Source of the DNA: Lentisphaerota bacterium
GTDB taxonomy: Bacteria > Verrucomicrobiota > Kiritimatiellia > RFP12 > JAAYLN01
Assembly: GCA_012514915.1 (NCBI GenBank)
Contig: JAAYZJ010000077.1
Location: forward strand, 1 to 5,365
DNA length: 5,365 bases
Direction of reading: 5' to 3'
The notes below the pieces were generated by a model, which saw only the letters and a list, made by a program, of their open reading frames with translations, ran no database searches and was not told the origin of the DNA. Positions 1 to 5,365 of this stretch are shown here, piece by piece. The position numbers were made by a program, and so were the translations under genes. Position 1 is the stretch's first letter. Each line of letters begins with the position of its first letter.

Positions 1-645
1 ATCCATGTTCTCCAGGAACTCCGCCGCCATGGCGCCGACCCGGAACTCGACGCCATGATCGAGGCCTGCATCCACACCGTCCTCTGCCATCACCTGCGCC
101 CTGACGCGCACGCGGTCCTCGAGGCCGTGGGCTGGGAGGGGGAGACGCTGCCGGGACCGCTGGGCCGCTGGGTCTGCCCGGGACACATGATCGAGGCCGG
201 CATCTTCCTCATCCACGAAGCGCGGCACCGCCAGGACGCGGCGCTGCTGCGGCAAGGCGCCGATCTCGTCGACTGGGGCTTCGAACACGGCTGGGATGCG
301 GAGTACGGCGGCCTTTACAACGACATCGACCTCGAGGGTCTGCCCGCGCCCGGCGGGGAAGCGTTGCGATATCCCGCCAAGCTATGGTGGCAGCAGGCCG
401 AGGGGCTGTACGGCGCGCTGCTGGCCTGGCAGGTCGCCGGCGAGGAGCGCTTCGCCGCCTGGCACGGCAAGATGCACGACTACGCGTTCAGCCGGTTTGC
501 CGACCCCGAGCACAGCGAGTGGTATGCGATCCTCGGACGGCGCGGGGACATCATCAGCGCCGCGAAGGGAACCGCGCGCAAGAACATCTTTCACCTGGGC
601 CGCAACCTCTTCTGGTGCTGGCGCGCACTGGAGGGCGAGAAGTGA
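1..645 (+). CDS. AGE-family epimerase/isomerase (N-acylglucosamine 2-epimerase-like), 5' partial
   Basis: The frame is open from base 1, so the start lies off the left edge; 214 C-terminal residues are visible of a family that is usually about 390-420 long. Seen: PGHMIEAG at visible residues 60-67, the family's (N)PGHxxE motif whose His (H62) and Glu (E65) line the active site; KLWWQQAE at 127-134; HSEWY near 172; and KNIFHLGR at 194-201, whose H198 corresponds to the second conserved catalytic His of AGE and cellobiose 2-epimerases. Family knowledge: these cytoplasmic (alpha/alpha)6-barrel enzymes epimerise at C2 or isomerise free sugars (N-acetylglucosamine, mannose, cellobiose, sulfoquinovose-derived sugars) by His acid/base catalysis. 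The substrate cannot be read from this fragment. One oddity is HLGR where HxPR is more usual. The stop overlaps the start of the next gene (TGATG), so the two are very likely co-transcribed and coupled. A catabolic role on sugars released by neighbouring glycan-active proteins is inference. Confidence 0.88.
   Translation: MHVLQELRRHGADPELDAMIEACIHTVLCHHLRPDAHAVLEAVGWEGETLPGPLGRWVCPGHMIEAGIFLIHEARHRQDAALLRQGADLVDWGFEHGWDAEYGGLYNDIDLEGLPAPGGEALRYPAKLWWQQAEGLYGALLAWQVAGEERFAAWHGKMHDYAFSRFADPEHSEWYAILGRRGDIISAAKGTARKNIFHLGRNLFWCWRALEGEK
630..635 (+). promoter_or_regulatory. Shine-Dalgarno of the DUF4838 gene
   Basis: GGAGGG lies 9 bases before the ATG at 645, inside the last codons of the epimerase gene. 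It decides the start: the same frame stays open much further upstream (to 384) but that part only shadows the epimerase. It also favours ATG 645 over the adjoining in-frame GTG at 642. The TGATG overlap with the epimerase stop indicates translational coupling. Confidence 0.7.
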
Positions 646-3011
646 TGTACGCAACGACTTGTCGACGGCTGGCGATATTTCTGATCGCAGGCTTGGCCTG
701 CACGGGGCGGGCGGTGACGCTGGCGGAGAAGGGTCAGGCGGGCTGCCTGATCGTCGTGCAGCCGGGGACGATGGCGTGGGAAGGCGACGACAAGCCTCTC
801 AGCCGCTGGCAGCTGCACAGCGAGGCGGGCGAACGCCAGCGGCGTCTGCTGCGCGATTCGATCAACGATCTGGCGCACTATCTGGGGCGGATGTCGGGCA
901 CGACGATCGCGATCACCGAAGGTCTCCCCGCCGGGGAGAAGCGAATACCCGTCTATGTCGGCGCCGCGGCCCGGCGGGTGTTCGGGCCGGTCGGCATTTC
1001 GAAGGCGGGACTGTACGGCTTCCGCATTGTGGCGGACAAGCGGGGCGTGGGGCTGTATGGCGAGTCGGAATTCGGCACCAGCTACGCGATCTACGAACTG
1101 CTCCACCGGCTCGGCTGCCGCTGGTTCATGCCGTCCGAACTGGGGGCATGCATTCCACGCGTCGACCGGTTGAGCATGCCCGACATCGACGAGCGACTCG
1201 CGCCGGCGACGGAGGGGCGCCGCATGGAAGGGCGCACGGGCGATGCCGACTTCCAACGGCGCAACCGCATGAACGGCACCATGATCGCCGCGCAGCACGC
1301 CTTGGAGGGCTACATCACCCCGGAACAGCTCGAGGCCAATCCGGAGTGGCGGCTGCATGATGCCGAAGGCCATCCCATGCCGGGTGCCCGTTTCCGCTGG
1401 ACGCGGCCCGATGTCGCCGATGCCGTGGCCGACGCGGTCACCGCGCGTCTCGACAAGACCTACACTCCCTCGGTCTCCCTCTCGCCCGGCGATTACGTGC
1501 GTCCGACGGAGGACCCCGAGGAACGCCGGCACGATCCCGAGCCACGCGTCTGGGAACCGGCCGCCGGCCGCTGGTCGACGACCGACCGGCTGATGATGCT
1601 GGCCAACCGCGTCGCGACCCGCGTCGGCAAAAAATATCCCGAGGTGCTGTTTGGCGTTCTGGCCTACGTCAACTACAACCTGCCCCCGGCACGCGAACCC
1701 GTCCATCCCAACGTGATCCCGATGCTCGCGCCGATCGACTTCAACCGGCACCACCCGATGACGTGGACCAACCACCCGAACGGCACCTGGCTGCTGGACA
1801 TGGTGCAGGGCTGGGGGGCGAAGGCGCCGCGCCTGGCCTATTACGCCTACGGCATGAACCTGGCCGAACTGAGCGCGCCATGCCCGTTCATCACCAAGTG
1901 GGGGACCGACATTCCGATCATCCTCTCGAACAACTGCGCCTTCTGGGCGCCGGAAACGATGGGCGGCTGGGAATCGATGATGCCGGGGTTCTACCTGAGC
2001 ATCCGCATGACCTTCCATCCCGGCGAGCAGCCGGAGACCATTCTCCAAGACCTCTGGACGCGCTTCTACGGCGCGGCGGCCGAACCCATGGCGCGCTACT
2101 GGCATACGATCGACCGCGCCTGGGTCGAGACACGGGAGTATTCCGGTTGCGGCTATGGCTACCTGCGCATGTTCACCCCCGAGGTGCTGGCCGAGGCCCG
2201 GGCGGCGGTCGACGAGGCGCTGGGGCTGGCCGCGACCATCCCCGAGTTCCGCCGGGTGCAGATGGTCGACGAGTCGCTGACCCTCTTCGAACTGTTCATG
2301 AAGATGCGCGAGGATTTCGCCGAGGGCCGTCTGCGCACGCTGGGTCCCGATCTCGACCGCTGGCGCAGTTCGATTACCCACCTGGCCCGCCGCTACCGTC
2401 CGCAGTTCGCCTTCGACAGCGGTCTGGCCAAGGAGTATGTCAACTGGTTCTGGAGCCGTCCCTACGAGGAGGCCACGCGCATGGACCGCGAGTATGCGCG
2501 GCACGGGCGTCCCATGCTGCTCTGGAAATGGCGTTACAATCCCGATGCCGAGGAGGCGTCGCTGCCCTGGACGGCGCCGGACTACGACGATGCTGAATGG
2601 CCGACAACCCACGTGGTGCGCGAAACCTGGTCGACCCTCGGCCATCACAACACGATGAGCGACGCCGCATCCGGCCGCTCGGGCCGCATGGTGTACCGGA
2701 CCGCGCAGCGGCTTGGCGCGCTTCCCGTCGGCAAGCGCGCCTTCCTCTGGATCGGCTCGACCGACGGCAGCGCCAAGCTCTACGTCAACGGGAAGCACGT
2801 CAAGTATGTGGTCCCCGCCAAGACGCGACAGCACGAGGCGGGCGACGTGATCGACGCTTTTTCCGGCTACTGCACGCCCGCGCGGTTCGACGTGACGGAG
2901 GCCCTGGTGAGCGGCGACAACCAGTTCACGATCCTGGCTGAACGGACGAATCTGAACGAGCTCGGAACCGGCGGGTTGATGGGGCCGGTGGTGGTGTTCC
3001 GTGAGAAGTAA
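645..3011 (+). CDS. Secreted DUF4838 domain-containing protein (glycoside-hydrolase-like)
   Basis: This 788-residue protein starts at ATG 645, chosen from the GGAGGG site and the overlap with the epimerase stop. Residues 1-23 form a signal peptide: CRR, then a hydrophobic run (LAIFLIAGLA), then cleavage perhaps after GRA-23. Cys19 gives only a poor lipobox (GLAC), so a lipoprotein is possible but not favoured. Residues about 30-170 form an alpha-glucuronidase/hexosaminidase-type N-terminal domain: VYVG at 103-106, then FGTSYAIYELLHRLGCRWF from 143, MPSELG to 167. Residues about 220-500 are the DUF4838 core: NPEW at 232-235, SVSLSPGD at 276-283, NYN at 343-345, WGTDIPI from 419, FYGAAAEPMARYW from 474. 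A C-terminal beta-sandwich (about 623-788, with LYVNGK at 712-717) resembles sugar-binding domains of GH2-like enzymes. The family is widespread in polysaccharide-degrading PVC bacteria and Bacteroidetes and is presumed to act on glycans. I know of no proven reaction, so none is assigned. Confidence 0.88.
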   Translation: MYATTCRRLAIFLIAGLACTGRAVTLAEKGQAGCLIVVQPGTMAWEGDDKPLSRWQLHSEAGERQRRLLRDSINDLAHYLGRMSGTTIAITEGLPAGEKRIPVYVGAAARRVFGPVGISKAGLYGFRIVADKRGVGLYGESEFGTSYAIYELLHRLGCRWFMPSELGACIPRVDRLSMPDIDERLAPATEGRRMEGRTGDADFQRRNRMNGTMIAAQHALEGYITPEQLEANPEWRLHDAEGHPMPGARFRWTRPDVADAVADAVTARLDKTYTPSVSLSPGDYVRPTEDPEERRHDPEPRVWEPAAGRWSTTDRLMMLANRVATRVGKKYPEVLFGVLAYVNYNLPPAREPVHPNVIPMLAPIDFNRHHPMTWTNHPNGTWLLDMVQGWGAKAPRLAYYAYGMNLAELSAPCPFITKWGTDIPIILSNNCAFWAPETMGGWESMMPGFYLSIRMTFHPGEQPETILQDLWTRFYGAAAEPMARYWHTIDRAWVETREYSGCGYGYLRMFTPEVLAEARAAVDEALGLAATIPEFRRVQMVDESLTLFELFMKMREDFAEGRLRTLGPDLDRWRSSITHLARRYRPQFAFDSGLAKEYVNWFWSRPYEEATRMDREYARHGRPMLLWKWRYNPDAEEASLPWTAPDYDDAEWPTTHVVRETWSTLGHHNTMSDAASGRSGRMVYRTAQRLGALPVGKRAFLWIGSTDGSAKLYVNGKHVKYVVPAKTRQHEAGDVIDAFSGYCTPARFDVTEALVSGDNQFTILAERTNLNELGTGGLMGPVVVFREK

Positions 3012-3019
3012 CGATCAAG

Positions 3020-3346
3020 TCATGGATCGGCCTGAACGATGGCCGTGGCCGCGATCAGAATGTCGGCGTCCGGCAGGGGCAACCCCGACCGGTCGATATC
3101 GGCTTTCAGTGCGCCAAAGCGCCTGAGAATGGCCAGGTCGGTATGCAGGACAGGGAGGGTGAGCAGGAATTCCTCGACCAGTGTCCGGTTTTGAAGCGGC
3201 CGGGCCGATTTCTCGGCGCCGTAAAACAATTCGGCGGCGGTCATGAACGCCACCGCCACTTCGGCGGCCGTCGCCAGCCGATGGTCCAGGACGGGACGGT
3301 GACCGCGCAGGAGCGCCACGCAGATATCGGTGTCGAGCAAGATCAC
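3020..3346 (-). pseudogene. Degenerate orphan VapC-like PIN-domain toxin, C-terminus lost by frameshift
   Basis: Minus-strand frame of 108 codons starting at GTG 3346, chosen because PIN toxins of this type begin MILLDTD-like; here VILLDTDICVALL. No Shine-Dalgarno is evident. Seen: Asp5 in the first strand, TAAELFYGAEKS at 36-47 with the second acidic residue E39, and LPDADILIAATAI at 91-103 with D93/D95, all hallmark VapC motifs. The family (about 125-140 residues) cleaves RNA with Mg2+ and needs a further tail with VTxNxxDF. Here the frame stops after QADP at 3020. If a GATC (or one base) at 3025-3028 is skipped, reading continues HDLIVTSH, exactly the expected tail strand, ending over the DUF4838 stop codon. 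I therefore read this as a frameshifted and truncated toxin. About 130 bases upstream hold no recognisable antitoxin, so it is an orphan. A short functional PIN protein cannot be fully excluded. Confidence 0.72.
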
Positions 3347-3473
3347 AGCGCCACGGTGGAAAAGCAAGCGGAAAATGGCCGGGCTGTCATTCCTGTTTCT
3401 GATCTTCAGCACCGGCCAGGGGTCGACACCCGTACGGTGCGGTTCGACAAAAAAAAGGGGCGTAGGGAATAAG
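3347..3473. other. Intergenic spacer between divergent toxin-antitoxin genes
   Basis: This stretch separates the orphan vapC (minus) from vapBC (plus). It holds an eight-A run at about 3450-3457 preceded by an imperfect inverted repeat (CACCCGTACGGTG, about 3427-3439). No antitoxin-sized gene is recognisable on either strand. The A-run lies on the wrong side to make a terminator for either direction; it could serve as an upstream AT-rich element for the vapB promoter, which is inference. Confidence 0.4.
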
Positions 3474-3502
3474 TTGACGCGATCACGCGATGATGGCAAG
3501 AT
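3474..3502 (+). promoter_or_regulatory. Candidate vapBC promoter
   Basis: TTGACG at 3474-3479 matches the sigma-70 -35 consensus in five of six bases. At a 17-base spacing lies CAAGAT (3497-3502), only a half match to TATAAT. Transcription from it would begin about at the ATG of vapB (3509), suggesting a leaderless mRNA; this agrees with the lack of a Shine-Dalgarno before that start. The -10 lies inside the inverted repeats, so bound antitoxin would block polymerase. Sigma factor preferences of this organism are unknown, so the call is tentative. Confidence 0.35.
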
Positions 3503-3514
3503 ACCATCATGGTA
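3490..3514. promoter_or_regulatory. Nested inverted repeats at the vapB start, probable VapBC operator
   Basis: ATGATGG (3490-3496) and CCATCAT (3504-3510) form a perfect 7-bp inverted repeat with a 7-base spacer. A second palindrome, TACCAT-C-ATGGTA (3502-3514), shares the central element and covers the vapB start codon. Three alternately oriented copies of an (A)TGG/CCAT core thus line up at about helical-turn intervals. Ribbon-helix-helix antitoxins such as VapB, FitA and CopG bind such repeats over their own promoter and repress jointly with the toxin. The repeats are seen; the operator role is inferred from position. Confidence 0.5.
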
Positions 3515-3739
3515 AAAACACAGATCCAATTGCCGGATACGCTTTACGGCGAGGCGAAGCGGATTGCGCACGAACGGGAAATCTCGTTTGCGGAAGTGGT
3601 CCGGCGGGGCGTCGAGTACGTTGTGCGGATCTACCCGCCTCTCGCGGACGAGACAAAAGCCTGGTCTCGACCGGAGCCGGTCCATTTGGGGGCTTTTCAC
3701 GCCTCACCCGAGGCGTGGCGGGACTTGGCGAACGACTAG
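3509..3739 (+). CDS. vapB: VapB-type ribbon-helix-helix antitoxin
   Basis: This 76-residue protein starts MVKTQIQLPDTLY. Residues 2-9 form the DNA-binding beta strand (KTQIQLP), followed by helix A (TLYGEAKRIAHERE, about 11-24) and helix B (SFAEVVRRGVEYVVRIY, about 26-42), the classic RHH/CopG layout with the conserved S/T-x-x-E-x-x-R-x-G/A pattern. The polar, Pro- and Trp-rich tail (about 43-76, ending EAWRDLAND) is the part that in such antitoxins wraps the toxin's active site. It dimerises to bind DNA and neutralises the downstream PIN toxin, 12 bases further on. ATG 3509 is chosen because it gives the full RHH strand; no Shine-Dalgarno precedes it, so leaderless translation is likely. Regulation is probably autorepression through the repeats overlapping its start. 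The 5' part is less GC-rich than the flanking sugar genes, in keeping with acquired DNA. Confidence 0.82.
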   Translation: MVKTQIQLPDTLYGEAKRIAHEREISFAEVVRRGVEYVVRIYPPLADETKAWSRPEPVHLGAFHASPEAWRDLAND

Positions 3740-3741
3740 CC

Positions 3742-3746
3742 GGAGG
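3742..3746 (+). promoter_or_regulatory. Shine-Dalgarno of vapC
   Basis: GGAGG lies in the 12-base gap between the vapB stop (TAG 3737-3739) and the vapC ATG at 3752, five bases before the start. It fixes the toxin start and shows the pair is translated from one message. Confidence 0.7.
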
Positions 3747-3751
3747 CGGCC

Positions 3752-4180
3752 ATGGTGTCGATCGATACGAACATTCTGCTTTATGCGCAGAACGCCGACT
3801 GTCCCGAGTGCTCACGGGCCGCCGGGTTTCTGGACGCGTATGCCGACCGGTCGGATGTCGTGCTGTGCGAACTGGTGCTGGTGGAACTCTACATCCTGCT
3901 CCGAAACCCCGCCGTGGTTGCCCATCCATTGGGGGCCAAGGCGGCGGCGCGGGTCTGCCAGGCCTATCGCCAGCATCCCCGTTGGCGGTTGGTCGAAAAT
4001 GCGCCTGTCATGGATCTTGTCTGGAAGACAGCGGGGGGCGAGGGGTTCGCCCATCGCCGCATCATCGATGCCCGTCTCGCCCGGACGCTCCAGCATCACG
4101 GCGTAACGGAATTGGCAACGGTCAATACGCGGGACTTTGGCGGACTGGGCTTCAAGCGCGTCTGGAATCCCCTGAATTGA
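3752..4180 (+). CDS. vapC: VapC-type PIN-domain ribonuclease toxin
   Basis: A complete PIN protein of 142 residues, a normal length for the family. Seen: MVSIDTNILLYA with catalytic Asp5, ELVLVELYILLRNP with E45 (E40 nearby), HRRIIDARLARTL with D106, and the tail strand TVNTRDFGGLGF with N125/D128, so the acidic metal-binding set is present. It ends FKRVWNPLN, as family members usually do, so the 3' end is intact. Family knowledge: VapC toxins are Mg2+-dependent endoribonucleases, often cutting tRNA or rRNA at a specific site, held inactive by VapB. The DTNILLYA start and the HxxxxDARLA segment resemble the subgroup with an ELATVNTRDF-type end. It forms an operon with the RHH antitoxin 12 bases upstream. 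Its stop codon sits exactly where the truncated glycosidase frame begins. The RNA target cannot be deduced. Confidence 0.88.
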   Translation: MVSIDTNILLYAQNADCPECSRAAGFLDAYADRSDVVLCELVLVELYILLRNPAVVAHPLGAKAAARVCQAYRQHPRWRLVENAPVMDLVWKTAGGEGFAHRRIIDARLARTLQHHGVTELATVNTRDFGGLGFKRVWNPLN

Positions 4181-5187
4181 AAGCGCTTGCGCGCACCGAC
4201 CGGTTCGAGATCCTCGGCAACCGGATGACGGCCTACGCCGACGGGCTCGGCGGCGGCAGCATCCACTATTGGAACGGCATCTGGGAGAACAACGCCGATG
4301 TCCTGCCGCACGGCATGCTGGCCGTCTTCGAGGGGCATGACGGCGATCTGCTGCTGCGTGACAAGCACGACGCCACCGCGGCGGAATACGCGCCGGTCGT
4401 GCGGCACACGGCGGTGGCCATCGGGCGCCTGTACGACAAGCGACTGGGGATGTTCGTCGACAAGTTCACCGGCGCATCGCGCACCAGCCCCATCAAGAGC
4501 GCCGGCGGCATGGTGCCGCTGCTATCGGGGCTGGCGACACGCGTCCAGACACGCGCATTGGTCCGCCACCTGCTGAACCCGGCGGAGTTCTGGTCGGCCT
4601 ATCCCGTCCCCACCCTCAGCATGGACGATCCCGGCTTCACCTGCGCCGACGGCTACCAATCCTACTGGAACGGCCGGGCCTGGCCCAACGTGACCTGGCT
4701 GATCCTGGAGGGGTTGTTCCGCTCCGGCGAAATCGCGGCGGCCGGGCGGCTGCTGGAGCGGTTTGTCGCCGCCGCCGTCATCCGGGGTGAACCGTTCCTC
4801 ACCGAGAACCACCATCCCCGGCAGCCCCATGTCTACGACATCAACCAGAACACCTTCTGCTACGGCTGGGGCGGGTTGGTGGTCGACACCCTGATCCGCC
4901 GTGCGATCGGCATCCAGCCCAACCTGCCGCGGGGCGAGGTGATCCTCAACCCGGTGCCGCCGCCGCACTGGACACACGCCGCGCTGAATGGCCTGCGTCT
5001 GGGACGACACCGTCTCGACGTCGAGCTAGCGTGTGGACGCAACGGCCGCCAACGGGTGCGGATGCGGCACCGGGGACCGGAGAAGCTGCGGGTGGTCGTG
5101 GGCCCGCGCACCCACTACGACCTGCAGAACGGGACGCTGGAGGCGACGGTCACGAGCTGGCCATCGCCCCACTGGCTCGATTTGTGA
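4177..5187 (+). CDS. MGH1/GH63-like glycoside hydrolase, C-terminal fragment (5'-truncated, probable remnant)
   Basis: The homologous-looking frame opens at the vapC stop. Possible starts are TTG 4177, overlapping that stop, or ATG 4225; neither has a good Shine-Dalgarno. Counting from 4177 there are 336 residues. Seen: WNGIWENNADVLP (32-44), a trehalase-like helical region with LYDKRLGMFVDK, SAYPVPTLSMDDP before residue 155, YWNGRAWPNVTWLILEGL from 163, LTENHHP with E210, YGWGGLVVD from 229, and a beta-sandwich tail from about 254 to the end. These are marks of the second half of an (alpha/alpha)6 glycosidase barrel of the glucosidase/debranching kind; E210 matches the position of the general base. 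The first barrel helices, usually 150-200 more residues plus any N-terminal domain and normally the general-acid region, are missing. I infer a gene cut at the vapBC junction, probably inactive alone. A short independent gene is less likely but possible. Specificity is unknown. Confidence 0.68.
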   Translation: MKALARTDRFEILGNRMTAYADGLGGGSIHYWNGIWENNADVLPHGMLAVFEGHDGDLLLRDKHDATAAEYAPVVRHTAVAIGRLYDKRLGMFVDKFTGASRTSPIKSAGGMVPLLSGLATRVQTRALVRHLLNPAEFWSAYPVPTLSMDDPGFTCADGYQSYWNGRAWPNVTWLILEGLFRSGEIAAAGRLLERFVAAAVIRGEPFLTENHHPRQPHVYDINQNTFCYGWGGLVVDTLIRRAIGIQPNLPRGEVILNPVPPPHWTHAALNGLRLGRHRLDVELACGRNGRQRVRMRHRGPEKLRVVVGPRTHYDLQNGTLEATVTSWPSPHWLDL

Positions 5188-5223
5188 GGCGGGCCGGGGC
5201 AAACGCAACGCATCGATGGTTTC
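5188..5223. other. Convergent intergenic gap
   Basis: These 36 bases separate the glycosidase fragment stop (plus) from the stop of the partial minus-strand gene. No stem-loop followed by a T-run is visible on either strand, so no terminator is called. Confidence 0.4.
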
Positions 5224-5365
5224 TCAATACTTGACGCTGCAGCCGTAGGGATCGGTGGCCGGCACCGAGACTGGCTTGCCCGCCCGGGCTTCCGCCAGCG
5301 CCTGGACGACGTAGTTGACGGCCTGGTCCATGACGCCGCGGTCGAGGCCCGGCTGGTTGTCGATC
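5224..5365 (-). CDS. Redoxin/thioredoxin-like protein, C-terminal end only
   Basis: On the minus strand the frame is open from the right edge to TGA at 5226-5224, giving 46 residues; the start lies outside the window. It begins IDNQPGLDRGVMDQAVNYVV, then a helix (VQALAEARAGKPV) and ends TDPYGCSVKY. From memory, a C-terminal (T/P)xxxGCS(V/I)KY/W after an AGKPVxVPxT helix-strand is typical of the thioredoxin-family AhpC/TSA-like redoxins common in planctomycetes and Bacteroidetes, which are often exported and of poorly defined function. The terminal Cys is seen, but the CxxC or peroxidatic active site would be off the window. The gene converges with the glycosidase fragment and shows no functional link to it. 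The frame, codon bias and ending support a real gene; the family is a moderate-confidence call. Confidence 0.62.
   Translation of the reverse strand, partial: IDNQPGLDRGVMDQAVNYVVQALAEARAGKPVSVPATDPYGCSVKY

Noticed and set aside
591..2834. A 747-codon open frame on the minus strand opposite the DUF4838 gene
   Set aside because: It mirrors the third-position GC bias of the real gene, has no recognisable domain, is rich in Arg/His/Gly/Pro, and would cover a clearly homologous plus-strand protein.
3425..3458. Inverted repeat next to an eight-base A/T run as an intrinsic terminator
   Set aside because: On the plus strand the run is A, and on the minus strand the T-run comes before the repeat, so the order is wrong for either direction. 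The stem is also short and imperfect.
3347..3700. A longer 226-residue version of the minus-strand PIN protein starting at 3700
   Set aside because: The extra N-terminal part is antisense to vapB and carries no domain; PIN toxins begin right at the VILLDTD strand.
3490..4176. The glycosidase frame stays open upstream through vapB and vapC, suggesting one 565-residue protein
   Set aside because: The translated upstream part is low-information Arg/Gly/Ser-rich sequence with no glycosidase motifs, while vapB and vapC in other frames show clear RHH and PIN motifs and a good ribosome-binding site.
3085..4208. Shared CCGACCGGT at about 3086, 3844 and 4196 as direct repeats bounding an insertion
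   Set aside because: One copy is inside vapC, the core is itself palindromic and GC-rich, and such 9-11-mers are expected by chance in this composition.
1..5365. CRISPR array, tRNA/rRNA, transposase or a new multi-gene defence system
   Set aside because: No regularly spaced repeats, RNA gene folds or transposase/integrase motifs are seen. The only defence-like genes are ordinary vapBC-type toxin-antitoxin components.

Overview
The window is uniformly GC-rich, with long shadow frames and strong C/G third-position preference. It carries a periplasmic or outer-surface DUF4838 glycan protein, an AGE-family sugar epimerase, a (alpha/alpha)6-barrel glycosidase and PIN/RHH toxin-antitoxin genes. 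This content suits a glycan-degrading bacterium of the Planctomycetes-Verrucomicrobia-Lentisphaerae-Kiritimatiellota kind, but that placement is inferred from gene content only; no marker gene is present.

Left part (1-3011, + strand): the C-terminal half of an AGE-family epimerase runs in from the left edge and ends at 645. Its stop codon shares a base with the start codon of a 788-residue secreted DUF4838 protein (645-3011), which has a strong Shine-Dalgarno inside the epimerase gene. The two are a translationally coupled pair, plausibly handling one imported or surface-bound glycan: the DUF4838 protein outside the cytoplasm, the epimerase inside on the released sugar.

Middle part (3012-4180): a toxin-antitoxin island of about 1.2 kb. 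On the minus strand, convergent with the DUF4838 gene, lies an orphan PIN-domain VapC that lost its C-terminal tail through a frameshift; the missing tail can still be read in another frame up to and into the DUF4838 stop codon. On the plus strand follows an intact-looking vapBC pair: a ribbon-helix-helix antitoxin (3509-3739) whose start codon sits inside nested inverted repeats that look like an autoregulatory operator, and a complete PIN toxin (3752-4180).

Right part (4177-5365): directly at the vapC stop codon begins the C-terminal half of an MGH1/GH63-like glycoside hydrolase (to 5187). The first part of its catalytic barrel is absent, so it looks like a gene cut by the event that brought in the toxin-antitoxin DNA, or by a related deletion. 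Convergent to it, the right edge holds the last 46 codons of what looks like a redoxin/thioredoxin-like protein on the minus strand.

I see no RNA genes, CRISPR arrays, transposases or convincing terminators. The window does not, on its sequence, show an undescribed system. The most interesting things are the scars around the toxin-antitoxin island, which split an otherwise sugar-catabolic locus.
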